Origin: Phototrophicus methaneseepsis
Lineage (GTDB): Bacteria > Chloroflexota > Anaerolineae > Aggregatilineales > Phototrophicaceae
NCBI RefSeq assembly: GCF_015500095.1
Contig: NZ_CP062983.1
Coordinates: 2,232,001-2,296,000 of the forward strand
Length of the DNA stretch: 64,000 bases
Direction of reading: 5' to 3'
The notes beneath the pieces were generated by a model. That model did not search any database. It was not told the DNA's origin and was given only the letters and a program-made list of their open reading frames with translations. The translations under genes and the position numbers were made by a program. This document shows, in pieces, positions 1 to 8,860 of the stretch; within the stretch, counting starts at the first letter, position 1, and every line of letters starts with the position of its first letter.

Positions 1-1114
1 CATCGAGTTCACTGATATACAGTTCGAGCGGGTTGGTAAAGCTGCTGACTGCATAGAGTAGCTTGCCATTTGCTAAGCCTTGAGGATGGCAGGAGCGTTC
101 GCCAGTGACGACAGCCTCGTAGCTTTCATCTCCTGTAAGTGCCACTTCATAGATATGGACCATGCCGCTTGTTTGGACCCACACGTAAGCTTTATCGCCG
201 ACGACATAAGGCACCATGCCACCACGTAGCTGGTTGAAGGTCGGGATGTCGCCCTGCAGCCCACTGCCAACGCCTTCTAATAGGCTTGGTGTCCGGTTTT
301 CAGGTTCTTTACCCGTCACATCTGTGACCCAAAGGTCCGTTTTGGTGCCGATGGGCAACCCATCAACCTGGCCGATGAAGGCAATGTTCGTGTCGTCAAT
401 CCAGGCAGCGGCACCGGTATCCCCCCAGCCTTCCAGCAAGGTGGTGATGTCCCCATCCAGGGTGATGGTGCGCATCAGGGGCGAGAATTTGTGCGTGTTG
501 GTGGGGAATGCCGCGCTGTAGAGGATTTTGCTGCTATCAGGGGACCATTTAAGCCCTGTGTTGATGTAGGTATCGTCTGTGAGCTGTTTGGCTTCGCCAC
601 CTGTGGTTGGGATGACGTAAACCTGCTGTACTGCCGGATCAATATAGCCAATGCCATCCGTCCGGTAGACGTGACGCGTTACGCGGTAGGGCTTGGTCAG
701 GTCGGGCATGTCTTCTTCGCTCCAACCGGATGTAAAGGCGACCCATTCCCCATCTGGCGACCAAACCGGGCCTTCGCGCACGCCTTGGTCAATAGACGTC
801 AGTTTCTGGCCCTCGCCCCCGTCAATCGGCAGCACAAAGATTTGTGGCTTACCTTCTCTGTCGGAAATAAAGCCAACTTTTGTGCCATCTGGCGACCAAC
901 TCGGTGATTTGGCGTTGGAACTGGGCGGCGTTAGCTGGCGCTTTTCCCCACTGCTGAGATCAGCAAGCCAGAGCGTCTGAATATCCGCGTCTTTTTCTTC
1001 GTCATAATGGGAAACCCCATAGACAACCTGTGTGCCGTCTGGAGATAACGCGGCACCCGATAAGAACTTGAGTTTGAAGTAGTCGTCTAGCCCGATTGGT
1101 GTTGTGTCTGCCAT
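1..1114 (-). CDS. S9-type peptidase, N-terminal beta-propeller part (partial)
   Basis: The reading frame starts at an ATG at 1114 and runs off the left edge, so only about 371 N-terminal residues are seen. They hold repeated propeller blades with the signature SPDGT / WSPDG / WSPDSS (for example LSPDGTQVVYGV near residue 20, then SPSWSPDGTKVGFISDREG, GPVWSPDGEWVAFTS and LKWSPDSSKILYSA). This blade pattern, starting directly after MADTTPIGLDDY without a signal peptide, is typical of acylaminoacyl-peptidase / dipeptidyl-peptidase-like S9 enzymes, where a propeller gates a C-terminal alpha/beta-hydrolase domain. The catalytic domain lies outside the window, so enzyme activity is inferred. A TolB-like protein without a hydrolase domain is the alternative. 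It lies just downstream (20 bp) of a serine hydrolase gene on the same strand, in a neighbourhood rich in peptide-processing enzymes. Confidence 0.75.
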   Translation of the reverse strand, partial: MADTTPIGLDDYFKLKFLSGAALSPDGTQVVYGVSHYDEEKDADIQTLWLADLSSGEKRQLTPPSSNAKSPSWSPDGTKVGFISDREGKPQIFVLPIDGGEGQKLTSIDQGVREGPVWSPDGEWVAFTSGWSEEDMPDLTKPYRVTRHVYRTDGIGYIDPAVQQVYVIPTTGGEAKQLTDDTYINTGLKWSPDSSKILYSAAFPTNTHKFSPLMRTITLDGDITTLLEGWGDTGAAAWIDDTNIAFIGQVDGLPIGTKTDLWVTDVTGKEPENRTPSLLEGVGSGLQGDIPTFNQLRGGMVPYVVGDKAYVWVQTSGMVHIYEVALTGDESYEAVVTGERSCHPQGLANGKLLYAVSSFTNPLELYISELD

Positions 1115-1134
1115 GTGTTTTCTTCCTTATATGA

Positions 1135-2490
1135 TTACGATGTCACACGTGGGTTGATGCGTAGCCCTAATCTGACGTAGGCGATTTCATCCTCCTCATT
1201 GCGGATGAAATCAAGGCGAATATCCTTGAATGGCCCTTCAATGACCACCATCTGATCGACACCGCAGAGTTGTAATGTTGCAGGCGGTGGCGGTGGTGGC
1301 GTGTCCTCGCTCGGTATGCCCCCATTTTTCATGGTGAGCTGCATGATGAGCTTATCATCTTCGTACTTCAGTTCGGTATCCATCGTCGGGCGGGAATAGG
1401 TGCCAAGATAAGGCTGTAATTCTTCCGGCGATGCCTGAATGGCTTCTGGTTCGGGTTCTTCAACGCCGAGGAAGTCCTTCATGACCCATTTTTCGACCTC
1501 GGAATTTAATTTACTGCCCTTATCCGCATTGGTCAGCACACCCATCACGAGGTTATGTTCCGGGAAGATCGTCAATTGGGCTTGCTGGCCCAGGGTAGAC
1601 CCGCCATGATCGACAACTTTTGTGCCGCCCACATCCCGCACAAACCACGATAGGCCAATTGCGCCGCTCTGGTCATTGATGGGGAACTGGGGCGTTTGCA
1701 TCATATCCAGGCTTTCTCGTTTGAGCAGGGGGGAACCATCGCCCAGGTGATATTGCCCGTAAGCCAGCAAATTCTTGATACTGCTGGCGATGCCGCCTGC
1801 CGGATTGGATGAGCGTGGGATCGGCCAGGGGCGCTGGACAATAGCGCCTTGCTCGTCATCCACACGATGCCCCATGACGAAGCGATAAGTCATGACTTCC
1901 TTGGGGAAGAAAAAGGTATGATCCAGGCCAAGCGGCTCAAATATGAGCTGCTTCATGGCTGTTTCGTAGACGAGGCCCGTCACGGCTTCAATCACCCGGC
2001 CTGCCGTACAAAAAGCCGAATTGTTGTATGAGAAGGTGAAATCAGGCGGTGCAAGCTGGTCCAACGTTGCCATCTGTTTGACGTATTCTTCCAGTGCGTT
2101 GTCGTTGTCGCCTGTATCCGTGAAGACATCGCCAATCCAGCCTGTGCTGTGTGTGATGAGATGCTTGATGGTTGCTTTCTCGGAGACGGCTTCGTCCTTG
2201 ACGCGAAAATCCGGCAGGTAGGTGCGAATAGGCGCGTTCAAGTCGAGCTTCCCATCTTCGACCAGGCGCATCATCGCTGTTGCCGTAAAGGTCTTGGTGA
2301 TCGAACCGATCTGGAACAAGGTATCTTCGTCGATTTCCAACGGGTTGATTGCGCTGGTGATGCCTGACCCATGGGTAAATGTCTCCCCGTCGATGGTGAT
2401 ACCGACGACGGCCCCCGGTACGCCGAGTTCTTCGCGCAGTGCATCGAATTTAGCGCATAGCTGTTCGAACTTCGTCTTGTTATCGCTCAT
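1135..2490 (-). CDS. serine hydrolase, beta-lactamase class C/PBP-like fold
   Basis: This 451-residue protein has the three active-site motifs of the class C beta-lactamase / DD-peptidase / esterase superfamily: SxxK at S63-ITK-66 (GSITKTF), YxN in FSYNNSAF near residue 150, and an HxG triad in VVDHGGST near residue 300. The C-terminal 100 residues form the lipocalin-like extension often found in such hydrolases (PYLGTYSRP motif), interrupted by a run of seven prolines (DTPPPPPPA). No signal peptide is visible, so it is probably cytoplasmic. Family members act as D-aminopeptidases, D-Ala-D-Ala carboxypeptidases, esterases or true beta-lactamases, and sequence alone does not choose. Its neighbours (another two such hydrolases, a racemase, peptide transport) favour a D-peptide role. 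An AGGGGG element precedes the ATG. Confidence 0.9.
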   Translation of the reverse strand: MSDNKTKFEQLCAKFDALREELGVPGAVVGITIDGETFTHGSGITSAINPLEIDEDTLFQIGSITKTFTATAMMRLVEDGKLDLNAPIRTYLPDFRVKDEAVSEKATIKHLITHSTGWIGDVFTDTGDNDNALEEYVKQMATLDQLAPPDFTFSYNNSAFCTAGRVIEAVTGLVYETAMKQLIFEPLGLDHTFFFPKEVMTYRFVMGHRVDDEQGAIVQRPWPIPRSSNPAGGIASSIKNLLAYGQYHLGDGSPLLKRESLDMMQTPQFPINDQSGAIGLSWFVRDVGGTKVVDHGGSTLGQQAQLTIFPEHNLVMGVLTNADKGSKLNSEVEKWVMKDFLGVEEPEPEAIQASPEELQPYLGTYSRPTMDTELKYEDDKLIMQLTMKNGGIPSEDTPPPPPPATLQLCGVDQMVVIEGPFKDIRLDFIRNEEDEIAYVRLGLRINPRVTS

Positions 2491-2522
2491 ATTGCCCCCT
2501 GACTGAAGCCGGATAAACGTTT

Positions 2523-3437
2523 CTATTTAGGTTGGTATGTTTCCAGGACTAACTGACCAATCTTGCCCATAGCTGTTTCGACTTCAAAGACACGCTGATG
2601 TTGGGCTTCTGCCTGGTCCCAGATAGGGGCCTGATTCCACTCAACGAATTCCGTCAGGATGACGTGGTTATTATCATCGATATAGATAATGCCACTGTCA
2701 TTGCGGATACCCCCGATGGTGCCTGTCTTGTGTGCGACTTTGATTTGTGGGGGGAAGAAGCGTGTCATGCGCACATTGAACTGTTGTTTGAATAAGATGC
2801 CGAGCGCTGTTTCTAGCTCTTCGCCGCCGAATAACTCGCCCTGATAGATCATATGCAGCAAACTGTTCATATCCAGCGCGGTGCTGATGTCGTTATCCGG
2901 CGTCAGGCTGAAGGTGCGGCTGTCGCGCAGGATGTCATGGGTACTTGCCCAGGCCATGCGCTCTTCCATTGGCATCGCTTGCACCTCTGGCGGGAACATC
3001 TCGCCAATCAGGTCTTTGCAGTTCATCTTGATGTAGATATCGTTCAGGCCGAGTTCGTGCATGTAGGATTCAATAGCTTCTGGGCCGCCAAGAATGTCGA
3101 TGATCATATCGGTAGCGGTGTTATCGCTGATGATGATCATGAGCGTGAGCATATCCAGGAAGGTTGGCTCAAGGCCCCCTTCAAAGTAAGGCAGGATGCC
3201 GCTGCCAGGGCTTTTATCTTCTTCCTTGAGCGGGTAGCGCGTCCCAAGGCTGAGCTTGCCTTGGGAAACTTGCTTCATAGCGGTTGCCAGGATCGGAATT
3301 TTGAAGGTGCTCGCCATGGGGTAGGGCACATCGCCGTTCACATCTGTCTTTTCACCGGATTCAATGTGCCAGACGGCGATGCCTGCTTTGATGTCGGCTT
3401 CTTCTAGGATGGCTTCGATTTTTTCTTTCAAGCTCAT
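2523..3437 (-). CDS. serine hydrolase, class A beta-lactamase-like (COG2367 type)
   Basis: A 304-residue protein with the class A beta-lactamase fold motifs: SxxK at S43-TFK-46, SDN at 104-106 (IIISDNTATDM) and KTG in AHKTGTIGG near residue 235. It has no signal peptide and I cannot find the ExxLN omega-loop motif that supplies the general base in true class A beta-lactamases. It may therefore be a peptidase or esterase of this fold rather than a resistance enzyme. The start ATG overlaps the stop of the upstream racemase gene by four bases, so the two are almost surely translationally coupled and functionally linked. The N-terminus begins directly with the catalytic domain (SLKEKIEAILEEA), which fits a cytoplasmic protein. 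Confidence 0.85.
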   Translation of the reverse strand: MSLKEKIEAILEEADIKAGIAVWHIESGEKTDVNGDVPYPMASTFKIPILATAMKQVSQGKLSLGTRYPLKEEDKSPGSGILPYFEGGLEPTFLDMLTLMIIISDNTATDMIIDILGGPEAIESYMHELGLNDIYIKMNCKDLIGEMFPPEVQAMPMEERMAWASTHDILRDSRTFSLTPDNDISTALDMNSLLHMIYQGELFGGEELETALGILFKQQFNVRMTRFFPPQIKVAHKTGTIGGIRNDSGIIYIDDNNHVILTEFVEWNQAPIWDQAEAQHQRVFEVETAMGKIGQLVLETYQPK

Positions 3438-4600
3438 AGGGCCACGCCTTTCTCAACGTAGGGGTAAACATTCTTCCAGTGTTCTTTGGCTGCTTCCAAA
3501 CGATCAAGCTGGACTTCAACGCCGATGCCGTAACCATCTGGCACAGCCAGGGTGCTGTTTTCTCCCAGAACAAAGGGCTTTTCTGTGATGTCCGGGTCGA
3601 AGTAGCGGTCCGTTGCTGAAATATCGCACGGAAGCGTCACACCGGGTAGAGCCGCAAAGGCCACATTGGCCGCACGCCCAACGCCTGTTTCGAGCATGCC
3701 ACCGATCCACAGCGGCAGATTTTCTTCGACGCAGACGCGGTAAATGCGCAAACTCTCGCTGTAACCGCCTACACGCGCAGGCTTCAGGTTGAGGATATTG
3801 ATAGCGCCAATCTGGATCGCGACCAACAGATCATTCACGGTGTGGATGCTCTCATCAAGACAAACAGGTGTATCCAGCAGCGGCGTCAGTTTGCCGTGCT
3901 CATAGATGTCATAGTAGGCTAATGGCTGCTCAATCATGAGCAGGTTGTAATCATCTAGCTGCTTAAGGTGCTCGGCATCAGCCAGCGTATAGTCGCTGTT
4001 GGCATCAAGCATCATGGTGATGTCTGGCAGGGCTTCTCGTACGCCTTTTGCCAGCTCGACATCCCAACCCCGCTTGATCTTAAGCTTGATGCGCTGGTAG
4101 CCCTGGTCCAGGCGCTTACGGATGATTTGGAGTGTATCTTCAACCGTTGGCTGGATGCCGATGCTCACCCCGACTGTTGCCGCAGGGCGTGGCTCATGGC
4201 CTTCTGGTAGGAATGTTGCGAAGTAATCCGCCAGCCGCATATCGTTCATCTTGGCGCAGGCATCCCATACTGCGGCCTCAATACCGGCTTTGGTGTGATG
4301 GTTGCCACGCGAGGCGCGCAGCAGTGCCGGGACCTCAGTCGCTTTTTCGATGGTTTTACCAACGAGGCTGGGAATGAGGAAATTCAGCAGAATATGCTCA
4401 GCGGTCGCTGTTGTTTCCATCCCATAACCAGGGTAAGTGTCGACGGCGGCTTCGCCCCAGCCCGTTACACCTTCCTCCGTCACAACTTCTATCAGAACCG
4501 CTGTTTTGTTCGGCTCTACGCCGAAGCTGGTCCGCAGTGGCTCGACCAGGGGGAGTGCAACAGTATGGATGATCACATCTTTGATCGTTATCGGTTTCAC
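3434..4600 (-). CDS. enolase-superfamily racemase/synthase (OSBS/NSAR type, MenC-like)
   Basis: This 388-residue protein belongs to the muconate-lactonizing subgroup of the enolase superfamily, close to o-succinylbenzoate synthase / N-succinylamino-acid racemase. Visible features are the N-terminal capping domain (LVEPLRTSFG), the KxK motif at K172/K174 (RIKLKIKRGWD), metal ligands in MMLDAN, IEQPL and CLDESI, and the barrel lysine in LKPARVGG. The start is a GTG at 4600 preceded by GGAAGG at a seven-base gap. It is co-directional with a GNAT acyltransferase 12 bp upstream and overlaps a serine hydrolase downstream. No other menaquinone gene is nearby, so the N-acylamino-acid racemase activity known for promiscuous members of this family is more likely than a menaquinone role. 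That choice is inference. Confidence 0.85.
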   Translation of the reverse strand: MKPITIKDVIIHTVALPLVEPLRTSFGVEPNKTAVLIEVVTEEGVTGWGEAAVDTYPGYGMETTATAEHILLNFLIPSLVGKTIEKATEVPALLRASRGNHHTKAGIEAAVWDACAKMNDMRLADYFATFLPEGHEPRPAATVGVSIGIQPTVEDTLQIIRKRLDQGYQRIKLKIKRGWDVELAKGVREALPDITMMLDANSDYTLADAEHLKQLDDYNLLMIEQPLAYYDIYEHGKLTPLLDTPVCLDESIHTVNDLLVAIQIGAINILNLKPARVGGYSESLRIYRVCVEENLPLWIGGMLETGVGRAANVAFAALPGVTLPCDISATDRYFDPDITEKPFVLGENSTLAVPDGYGIGVEVQLDRLEAAKEHWKNVYPYVEKGVAL

Positions 4601-4612
4601 TGAATTACCTTC

Positions 4613-5431
4613 CTACGTTCGGTCTCTTTGGAAAACATACCAGCCGCGTCCGTCGCGCACGACGAAGTGATAGGCTATGTAACCTTCTTTGAGTGCATGT
4701 AACATGGCTTCGCGCACGGCAAGCTGCCATGAAATTGCGAGCGGTTTATTTGTTTGCTTGAGTTTTGCAATCTGATAGGGGATCTCGATGCAGTATGTGT
4801 CTCGCGTCAGAGGTGCCTGGGGGACGTGCTGGCTATCATCACCATTTTCACCCACGAGAAAAGCTTCAGCATCAAATTCGGTATCTAGTGGCGTAAATTC
4901 TGGGTTTTCTGCCAGGGCCTGCACATGAGGCTGGTTTAAATCCCAATAAGCCTCACAACGGTCACTCGCTAAGCCTACGTTGATGCTATCCGTCATTTCA
5001 CCATATAGGTTGACTTCATAACGCTCAACACGCACGCCTAACCGATTGAAGTTGAAGTTGGCGTTGCCGCGCTGCAACGGGTCAAACGTCCAACGGATGA
5101 CGTTATAGCCGTTCTCTAGGGCCCAACGTCGCTGTGCTTGCTTGAGCATATAGCCCACGCCGTGCCCCTGGTACGCTGGCTCAACACCTGCCATATGTGA
5201 CCATAGAGAGATGGCATCGCCGTTTTTAGCCGGGAACCCCAGACAAAAGCCGATCATACGACCATCGAGCTCCGCACCGACGACCACGCCCCCATTATGG
5301 CTGAAGGCATTCATGATCGAGGGTGATGTGGTGCCGGACGTCTCCATTTGCCAGATGCTGATCTGGAGCGCCAGCACTTTGTCGAAATCTTCCATTGAGT
5401 GCAAAATGCGTAACGAGATTGTGTTGCTCAT
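4613..5431 (-). CDS. GNAT-family N-acyltransferase (COG3375-like)
   Basis: A 272-residue protein with an N-terminal GNAT fold. The acyl-CoA binding loop is visible as QGHGVGYMLKQAQRRWALENGY around residue 95, followed by the characteristic stretch WTFDPLQRGNANFNFNRLGV that I associate with the COG3375 family, whose genes are commonly next to MenC-like genes. In Geobacillus a GNAT and an N-succinylamino-acid racemase act together to turn D-amino acids into L-amino acids through N-succinyl intermediates, and the present pairing has the same layout. Substrate is not determined by sequence. It ends 12 bp before the racemase start, and starts 8 bp after the stop of a serine hydrolase gene, so it sits inside an operon of at least five genes. 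Confidence 0.85.
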   Translation of the reverse strand: MSNTISLRILHSMEDFDKVLALQISIWQMETSGTTSPSIMNAFSHNGGVVVGAELDGRMIGFCLGFPAKNGDAISLWSHMAGVEPAYQGHGVGYMLKQAQRRWALENGYNVIRWTFDPLQRGNANFNFNRLGVRVERYEVNLYGEMTDSINVGLASDRCEAYWDLNQPHVQALAENPEFTPLDTEFDAEAFLVGENGDDSQHVPQAPLTRDTYCIEIPYQIAKLKQTNKPLAISWQLAVREAMLHALKEGYIAYHFVVRDGRGWYVFQRDRT

Positions 5432-5439
5432 GACGTCAA

Positions 5440-6936
5440 TCAGACTTCTTCTGGCTGGGCTTCCGGTTCTGCGGCTTCTTCTTTAACGGGAACGCGTGTG
5501 AAGACGATTGGCTTGACATTCGGTTCCATCTGGACGCGTACTTCCTCAATATCTCCCTTGATGCTGGAGATGAACGACGCTGGCGTCTGGTCGTATTCGG
5601 TGTCTTGCTGCATCATGAAAACATCATAGTGGAAGTGGTGCACGCTAAAGTCGAGATTGTTGTAGCTGGCAGCCAGACCATTTTCATCGCCCGTGACGGT
5701 GAGGACCCCATACCCTGGATGTTCATATTCACCCACATAAGCCGTCAGTTCATGGGAGGGTTGCGTATCTGGGTGGCGTGTTTCTTGGAGCTCCTGGTGG
5801 CCTTCTTTCATCTTGCCAATGGCTTTATCGGTGAACTCCATCAGGACGCCGCTCCAATCAATGGATTCTTTGCCTAACAGGCGATCAAAGATGTTGCAGC
5901 ACACCGCGATAGGGGCATGCTTACCGCCCAGGTTGGAGAGGCACACCGCGCCGATATTCTTCTGGGGCAGCATTGCAACCTGTGCGATAAAGCCATCAAT
6001 CGCGCCGCCATGATGGACCCATTTGGTCCCGCGATAGTTCTGGATGAACCAGCCCATACCATAGCTTGCCTGGCCGATTTCTGGGTGGGTATCCAGGAAG
6101 GGGAACATCATCGCTTTTGTGACGATGGGCATTTGCCGTGATTGCATTTCCGTGACGACATCTTCTGAAGCGATGCGTTCACCATTGAAGGTGCCCTTGT
6201 TCAGGTTCAGGCGCAGCCAATTTGCCATATCTGCCGCTGTGGAATTGATGGACCCGGCAGGGCCGATAGCGTCGATATTGCGGAATGGGATCTGCTTGAG
6301 GTCGCCATCGAAGGGCTTGCTGTGCGGGTAGGCATAATTTTCGCCTGCCTGTGTATCATCCACGGAGCAGTTGCTGCGCGTCATGCCGAGTGGTTCAAAA
6401 ATGCGCTCCGTAACGAATTCTTCCCATGTTTTGCCGCTAATCGCTTCGACCAAGACACCCGCTGTCATGAACATCAGGTTTTGGTACTGCATCCAACTGC
6501 GGAAGTCTTTACTCGGTTCGAGATACTTTAATTTGGTGAAGATTTCTTTGCGGCTGAGGGGGCTGTTGTACCACAGTAGGTCATGCCGGGGTAAGCCGCT
6601 GCGATGTGTGACGAGGTCCATGGCATTCATCCGCTCAGTGGCGAACTTATCCATCAGCTCGAAGTCCGGCATATACTGCCGCAAGGGCTTGTGCCAATCC
6701 AGCAGGCCATCATCCACCAGGATGCCCAGGCACATGGCTGTAAAGGCTTTGCTTGATGAACCAATTGCAAAGATGGTCTCCGGCGTGACGGGAGCTTTGG
6801 ACTCAAGTTCTGTATAGCCAAAGCCTTTTTGATAAATGATCTCGTCATCCTGGACGACTGCGACCGCCATACCGGGGACGCTCCACTGCTCCATGATATC
6901 TGCCATGAAGTCGTCAAAACCATCAAAAACGCTCAT
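5440..6936 (-). CDS. serine hydrolase, beta-lactamase class C-like
   Basis: A 498-residue member of the class C beta-lactamase/PBP-like hydrolases with SxxK at S60-SSK-63 (GSSSKAF), YxN as YQN in MQYQNLMF, and HxG in VHHGGAIDGF. I place the start at the ATG at 6936 because GGAGAAG stands six bases upstream; an in-frame TTG at 6951 would overlap that ribosome binding site. After the catalytic domain comes a beta-rich C-terminal domain (YVGEYEHPGYGVLTV) and an acidic Ala/Glu/Pro tail. No signal peptide is seen. It is the first gene of the run with the GNAT protein, racemase and two further serine hydrolases, 166-180 bp downstream of the peptide-binding protein gene. Confidence 0.9.
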   Translation of the reverse strand: MSVFDGFDDFMADIMEQWSVPGMAVAVVQDDEIIYQKGFGYTELESKAPVTPETIFAIGSSSKAFTAMCLGILVDDGLLDWHKPLRQYMPDFELMDKFATERMNAMDLVTHRSGLPRHDLLWYNSPLSRKEIFTKLKYLEPSKDFRSWMQYQNLMFMTAGVLVEAISGKTWEEFVTERIFEPLGMTRSNCSVDDTQAGENYAYPHSKPFDGDLKQIPFRNIDAIGPAGSINSTAADMANWLRLNLNKGTFNGERIASEDVVTEMQSRQMPIVTKAMMFPFLDTHPEIGQASYGMGWFIQNYRGTKWVHHGGAIDGFIAQVAMLPQKNIGAVCLSNLGGKHAPIAVCCNIFDRLLGKESIDWSGVLMEFTDKAIGKMKEGHQELQETRHPDTQPSHELTAYVGEYEHPGYGVLTVTGDENGLAASYNNLDFSVHHFHYDVFMMQQDTEYDQTPASFISSIKGDIEEVRVQMEPNVKPIVFTRVPVKEEAAEPEAQPEEV

Positions 6937-7031
6937 TGGGTGCTTCTCCAATCTTGTCTTGAGGTATGTTTGGGTGCGTGTCAGGGCGCGTTTAGTCTTG
7001 GAAAGGCTATTTGCCCTTTGTCGAATGGATA

Positions 7032-7055
7032 GGGAGGGCTGCGATGTGCCCTCCC
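7032..7055 (-). terminator. intercistronic hairpin after binding-protein gene
   Basis: A perfect 8-bp inverted repeat (GGGAGGGC, 8-base loop, GCCCTCCC) lies in the 181-base gap between the peptide-binding protein gene and the following serine hydrolase gene. No T-run follows in either direction, so it is either a weak or Rho-assisted terminator or an mRNA-stabilising hairpin that keeps binding-protein message more abundant than the downstream enzymes. Confidence 0.45.
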
Positions 7056-7117
7056 CAAGTGCTTGGCCTGATGCATCATCGCCTGATGTATCACAGCCGG
7101 CTCGGTGCCGCTGACGC

Positions 7118-8731
7118 TTAATCCTCGCCCAATGTCCATTCTTGGATGGGGTTATAACCCCAACTGGTTATCTCGTAGTTGCCAAGCTGCGGGCTGTAGG
7201 CAACGCGCCCGACCTGGGTATACATGAAGTCCATTGGTACATCTTCGCTGATGAGTTCCTGAATACGGTCATAGGTCGGCTTACGATCTTCTACGGCGCA
7301 GCCCAGGCTCGGCAGGTCCGCAATGAGGCTGTCGACTTCTTCATTGATGTAGGAGTTAAAGTTGGTGCCCATATCGTTGGCAACCGGGTACAGGAACTTC
7401 AGCAGTTCGTCAGGCGTGGGGCTGTCCCAACTAATGCCAATGATGAAAGCATCGAAGTTTTGTGCGCTCAGGCGGTCAGCGATCATGGCTCCCTGTTCGC
7501 CCGTCGTCAACGTGACATCAACGCCCAGATCACCCCAGTAATCTGCAATCAGCGTTGCAACATCGTCGTAACCGGCCAGGTAAATCAGTTCCAGGGCGAG
7601 TGGCTCACCCTCTTTATCGCGGATGCCATCGCCATCGCTGTCTGTCCAGCCAGCTTCTTCTAGTAAAGCGATAGCGCCTTCCATATCGTAGGTGTAGGGC
7701 TCCAGGTCTTCGTCAATATACTGCGGCAGTACGGGAGCAACCGGCCCATAGAGCGGCAGCGCACCGTCACCCGCGAGGAAAAGACCATCTTCGTGGTCCC
7801 AACCCATCACCAGGGCTTCGCGGACACGGACGTCACCCAGAATAGGATGCGGAGCCTGCTCGACTAAGTTGCCATCTTCATCCAATGCGGACAGCGGATT
7901 ATCGGGGTCCGTCAGGTTGAACATATTCATGATCCAACCATTGATCGGATAGGTTTCGAGCACGACGTCCGGATTGCTTTCCAGCAGCAGGGCCTGATCT
8001 GGCGTGATGGTCGTCACGAGATCGACCTGACCGCTTTCCAATGCCTGGAAGCGAACTTCTGGATCTGGCATGACTTGTACGACCAATTGGTCAATATTGG
8101 GCGTGCCACCGTAGTAGGTTTCATTCGCTGCAAAGCGCATGTATTCATCTGTTGAGCGCTCGACAAACACATAGGGCCCACCAGAGACTGTTGGCTGTGT
8201 GTTGTAGGAATTGGTGGAGAAATCACTGTAATCATCTGCATAGACGTGGGATGGCAAAATGCTGAAGCTGACTTCTGTAAACAGGTTACATGTCGGTGCC
8301 GTGAAGACCATCTCAAAGGTCTTGTCATCAATGATATTCAGCGTTTCGAAGTTACTAATCGCGCGGAAGCCCTCAACGCTGTCTTCGAACAGTGCATTCA
8401 CCGTAAAAGCAACATCTTCTGAGGTAATCGGTGTGCCATCGCTCCACACAGCATCGGGATTGATGCTAAAGGTGTAGGTCAGCCCATCTTCTGAGATTTC
8501 CCAGGTTGCGAGGTCCGGTTCTGCTTCACCAGTCACAAGGTTGTTGCGGCTGAGGCGGGGCATAACAAGACCTTGAAGTAAAGAATCGACAGTTTCAACT
8601 TGTAGAATGGAGTTGAATGTCGAACCATCTGCTGGGAAAGCCCAGATCAATGTGTCGTCTTCCTGTGCTGTGATGGGCAAGGCAGCCATCACCAACAGCC
8701 CGATTAATAGTAATAAGCTGTATCGTTTCAT
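7118..8731 (-). CDS. peptide ABC transporter substrate-binding protein (SBP_bac_5)
   Basis: A 537-residue exported binding protein of the DppA/OppA family (SBP_bac_5). The N-terminus has a clear Sec signal peptide (MKRYSLLLLIGLLVMAALPITAQ) with a likely cleavage after Ala22-Gln; no lipobox cysteine is present. Family hallmarks are SVDSLLQGLVMPRL-like start, DGLTYTFSI / AVWSDGTPITSEDV near residue 90 (the classic WSDG.P.TA.DV signature) and ALLEEAGWTDSDGDGIRDKEG near residue 360. It delivers oligopeptides (or related solutes) to the DppB/DppC-type permease encoded by the divergent operon beyond the M81 gene. It is transcribed away from the M81 gene from a shared 184-base control region. Confidence 0.92.
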   Translation of the reverse strand: MKRYSLLLLIGLLVMAALPITAQEDDTLIWAFPADGSTFNSILQVETVDSLLQGLVMPRLSRNNLVTGEAEPDLATWEISEDGLTYTFSINPDAVWSDGTPITSEDVAFTVNALFEDSVEGFRAISNFETLNIIDDKTFEMVFTAPTCNLFTEVSFSILPSHVYADDYSDFSTNSYNTQPTVSGGPYVFVERSTDEYMRFAANETYYGGTPNIDQLVVQVMPDPEVRFQALESGQVDLVTTITPDQALLLESNPDVVLETYPINGWIMNMFNLTDPDNPLSALDEDGNLVEQAPHPILGDVRVREALVMGWDHEDGLFLAGDGALPLYGPVAPVLPQYIDEDLEPYTYDMEGAIALLEEAGWTDSDGDGIRDKEGEPLALELIYLAGYDDVATLIADYWGDLGVDVTLTTGEQGAMIADRLSAQNFDAFIIGISWDSPTPDELLKFLYPVANDMGTNFNSYINEEVDSLIADLPSLGCAVEDRKPTYDRIQELISEDVPMDFMYTQVGRVAYSPQLGNYEITSWGYNPIQEWTLGED

Positions 8732-8825
8732 GATGAGTTGCTCCTATATCTACGAAGGCGAGGGTTTGGGAAATGCGGTGGTCGAGTGACCGATGCCATA
8801 TTCGCCAGATGATAGCAACGGGAGA

Positions 8826-8860
8826 TGCAAATTGCAAAATTTGGTGCAATTTTTTTTGCA
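8826..8860. promoter_or_regulatory. candidate operator with four TGCAA/TTGCA half-sites
   Basis: Four half-sites occur in 35 bases: a perfect 5-1-5 palindrome TGCAA-A-TTGCA (8826-8836) and a second pair TGCAA-6-TTGCA (8845-8860). The last half-site overlaps the -35 element of the promoter read toward the M81 gene. The position between divergent binding-protein and peptidase/permease operons, with an RpiR-type regulator as the last gene of the rightward operon, makes this a natural operator for that regulator. The link to the regulator is inference. Confidence 0.5.

Noticed and set aside
2523-3437. Acquired class A beta-lactamase (antibiotic resistance gene)
   Set aside because: No signal peptide or visible ExxLN omega-loop motif, coupled to a racemase gene, with no mobile element around. 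A housekeeping hydrolase is more likely.
3434-4600. Menaquinone biosynthesis gene menC
   Set aside because: Other men genes are absent nearby and the partners are GNAT and serine hydrolases; the assignment is left open between OSBS and N-acylamino-acid racemase.
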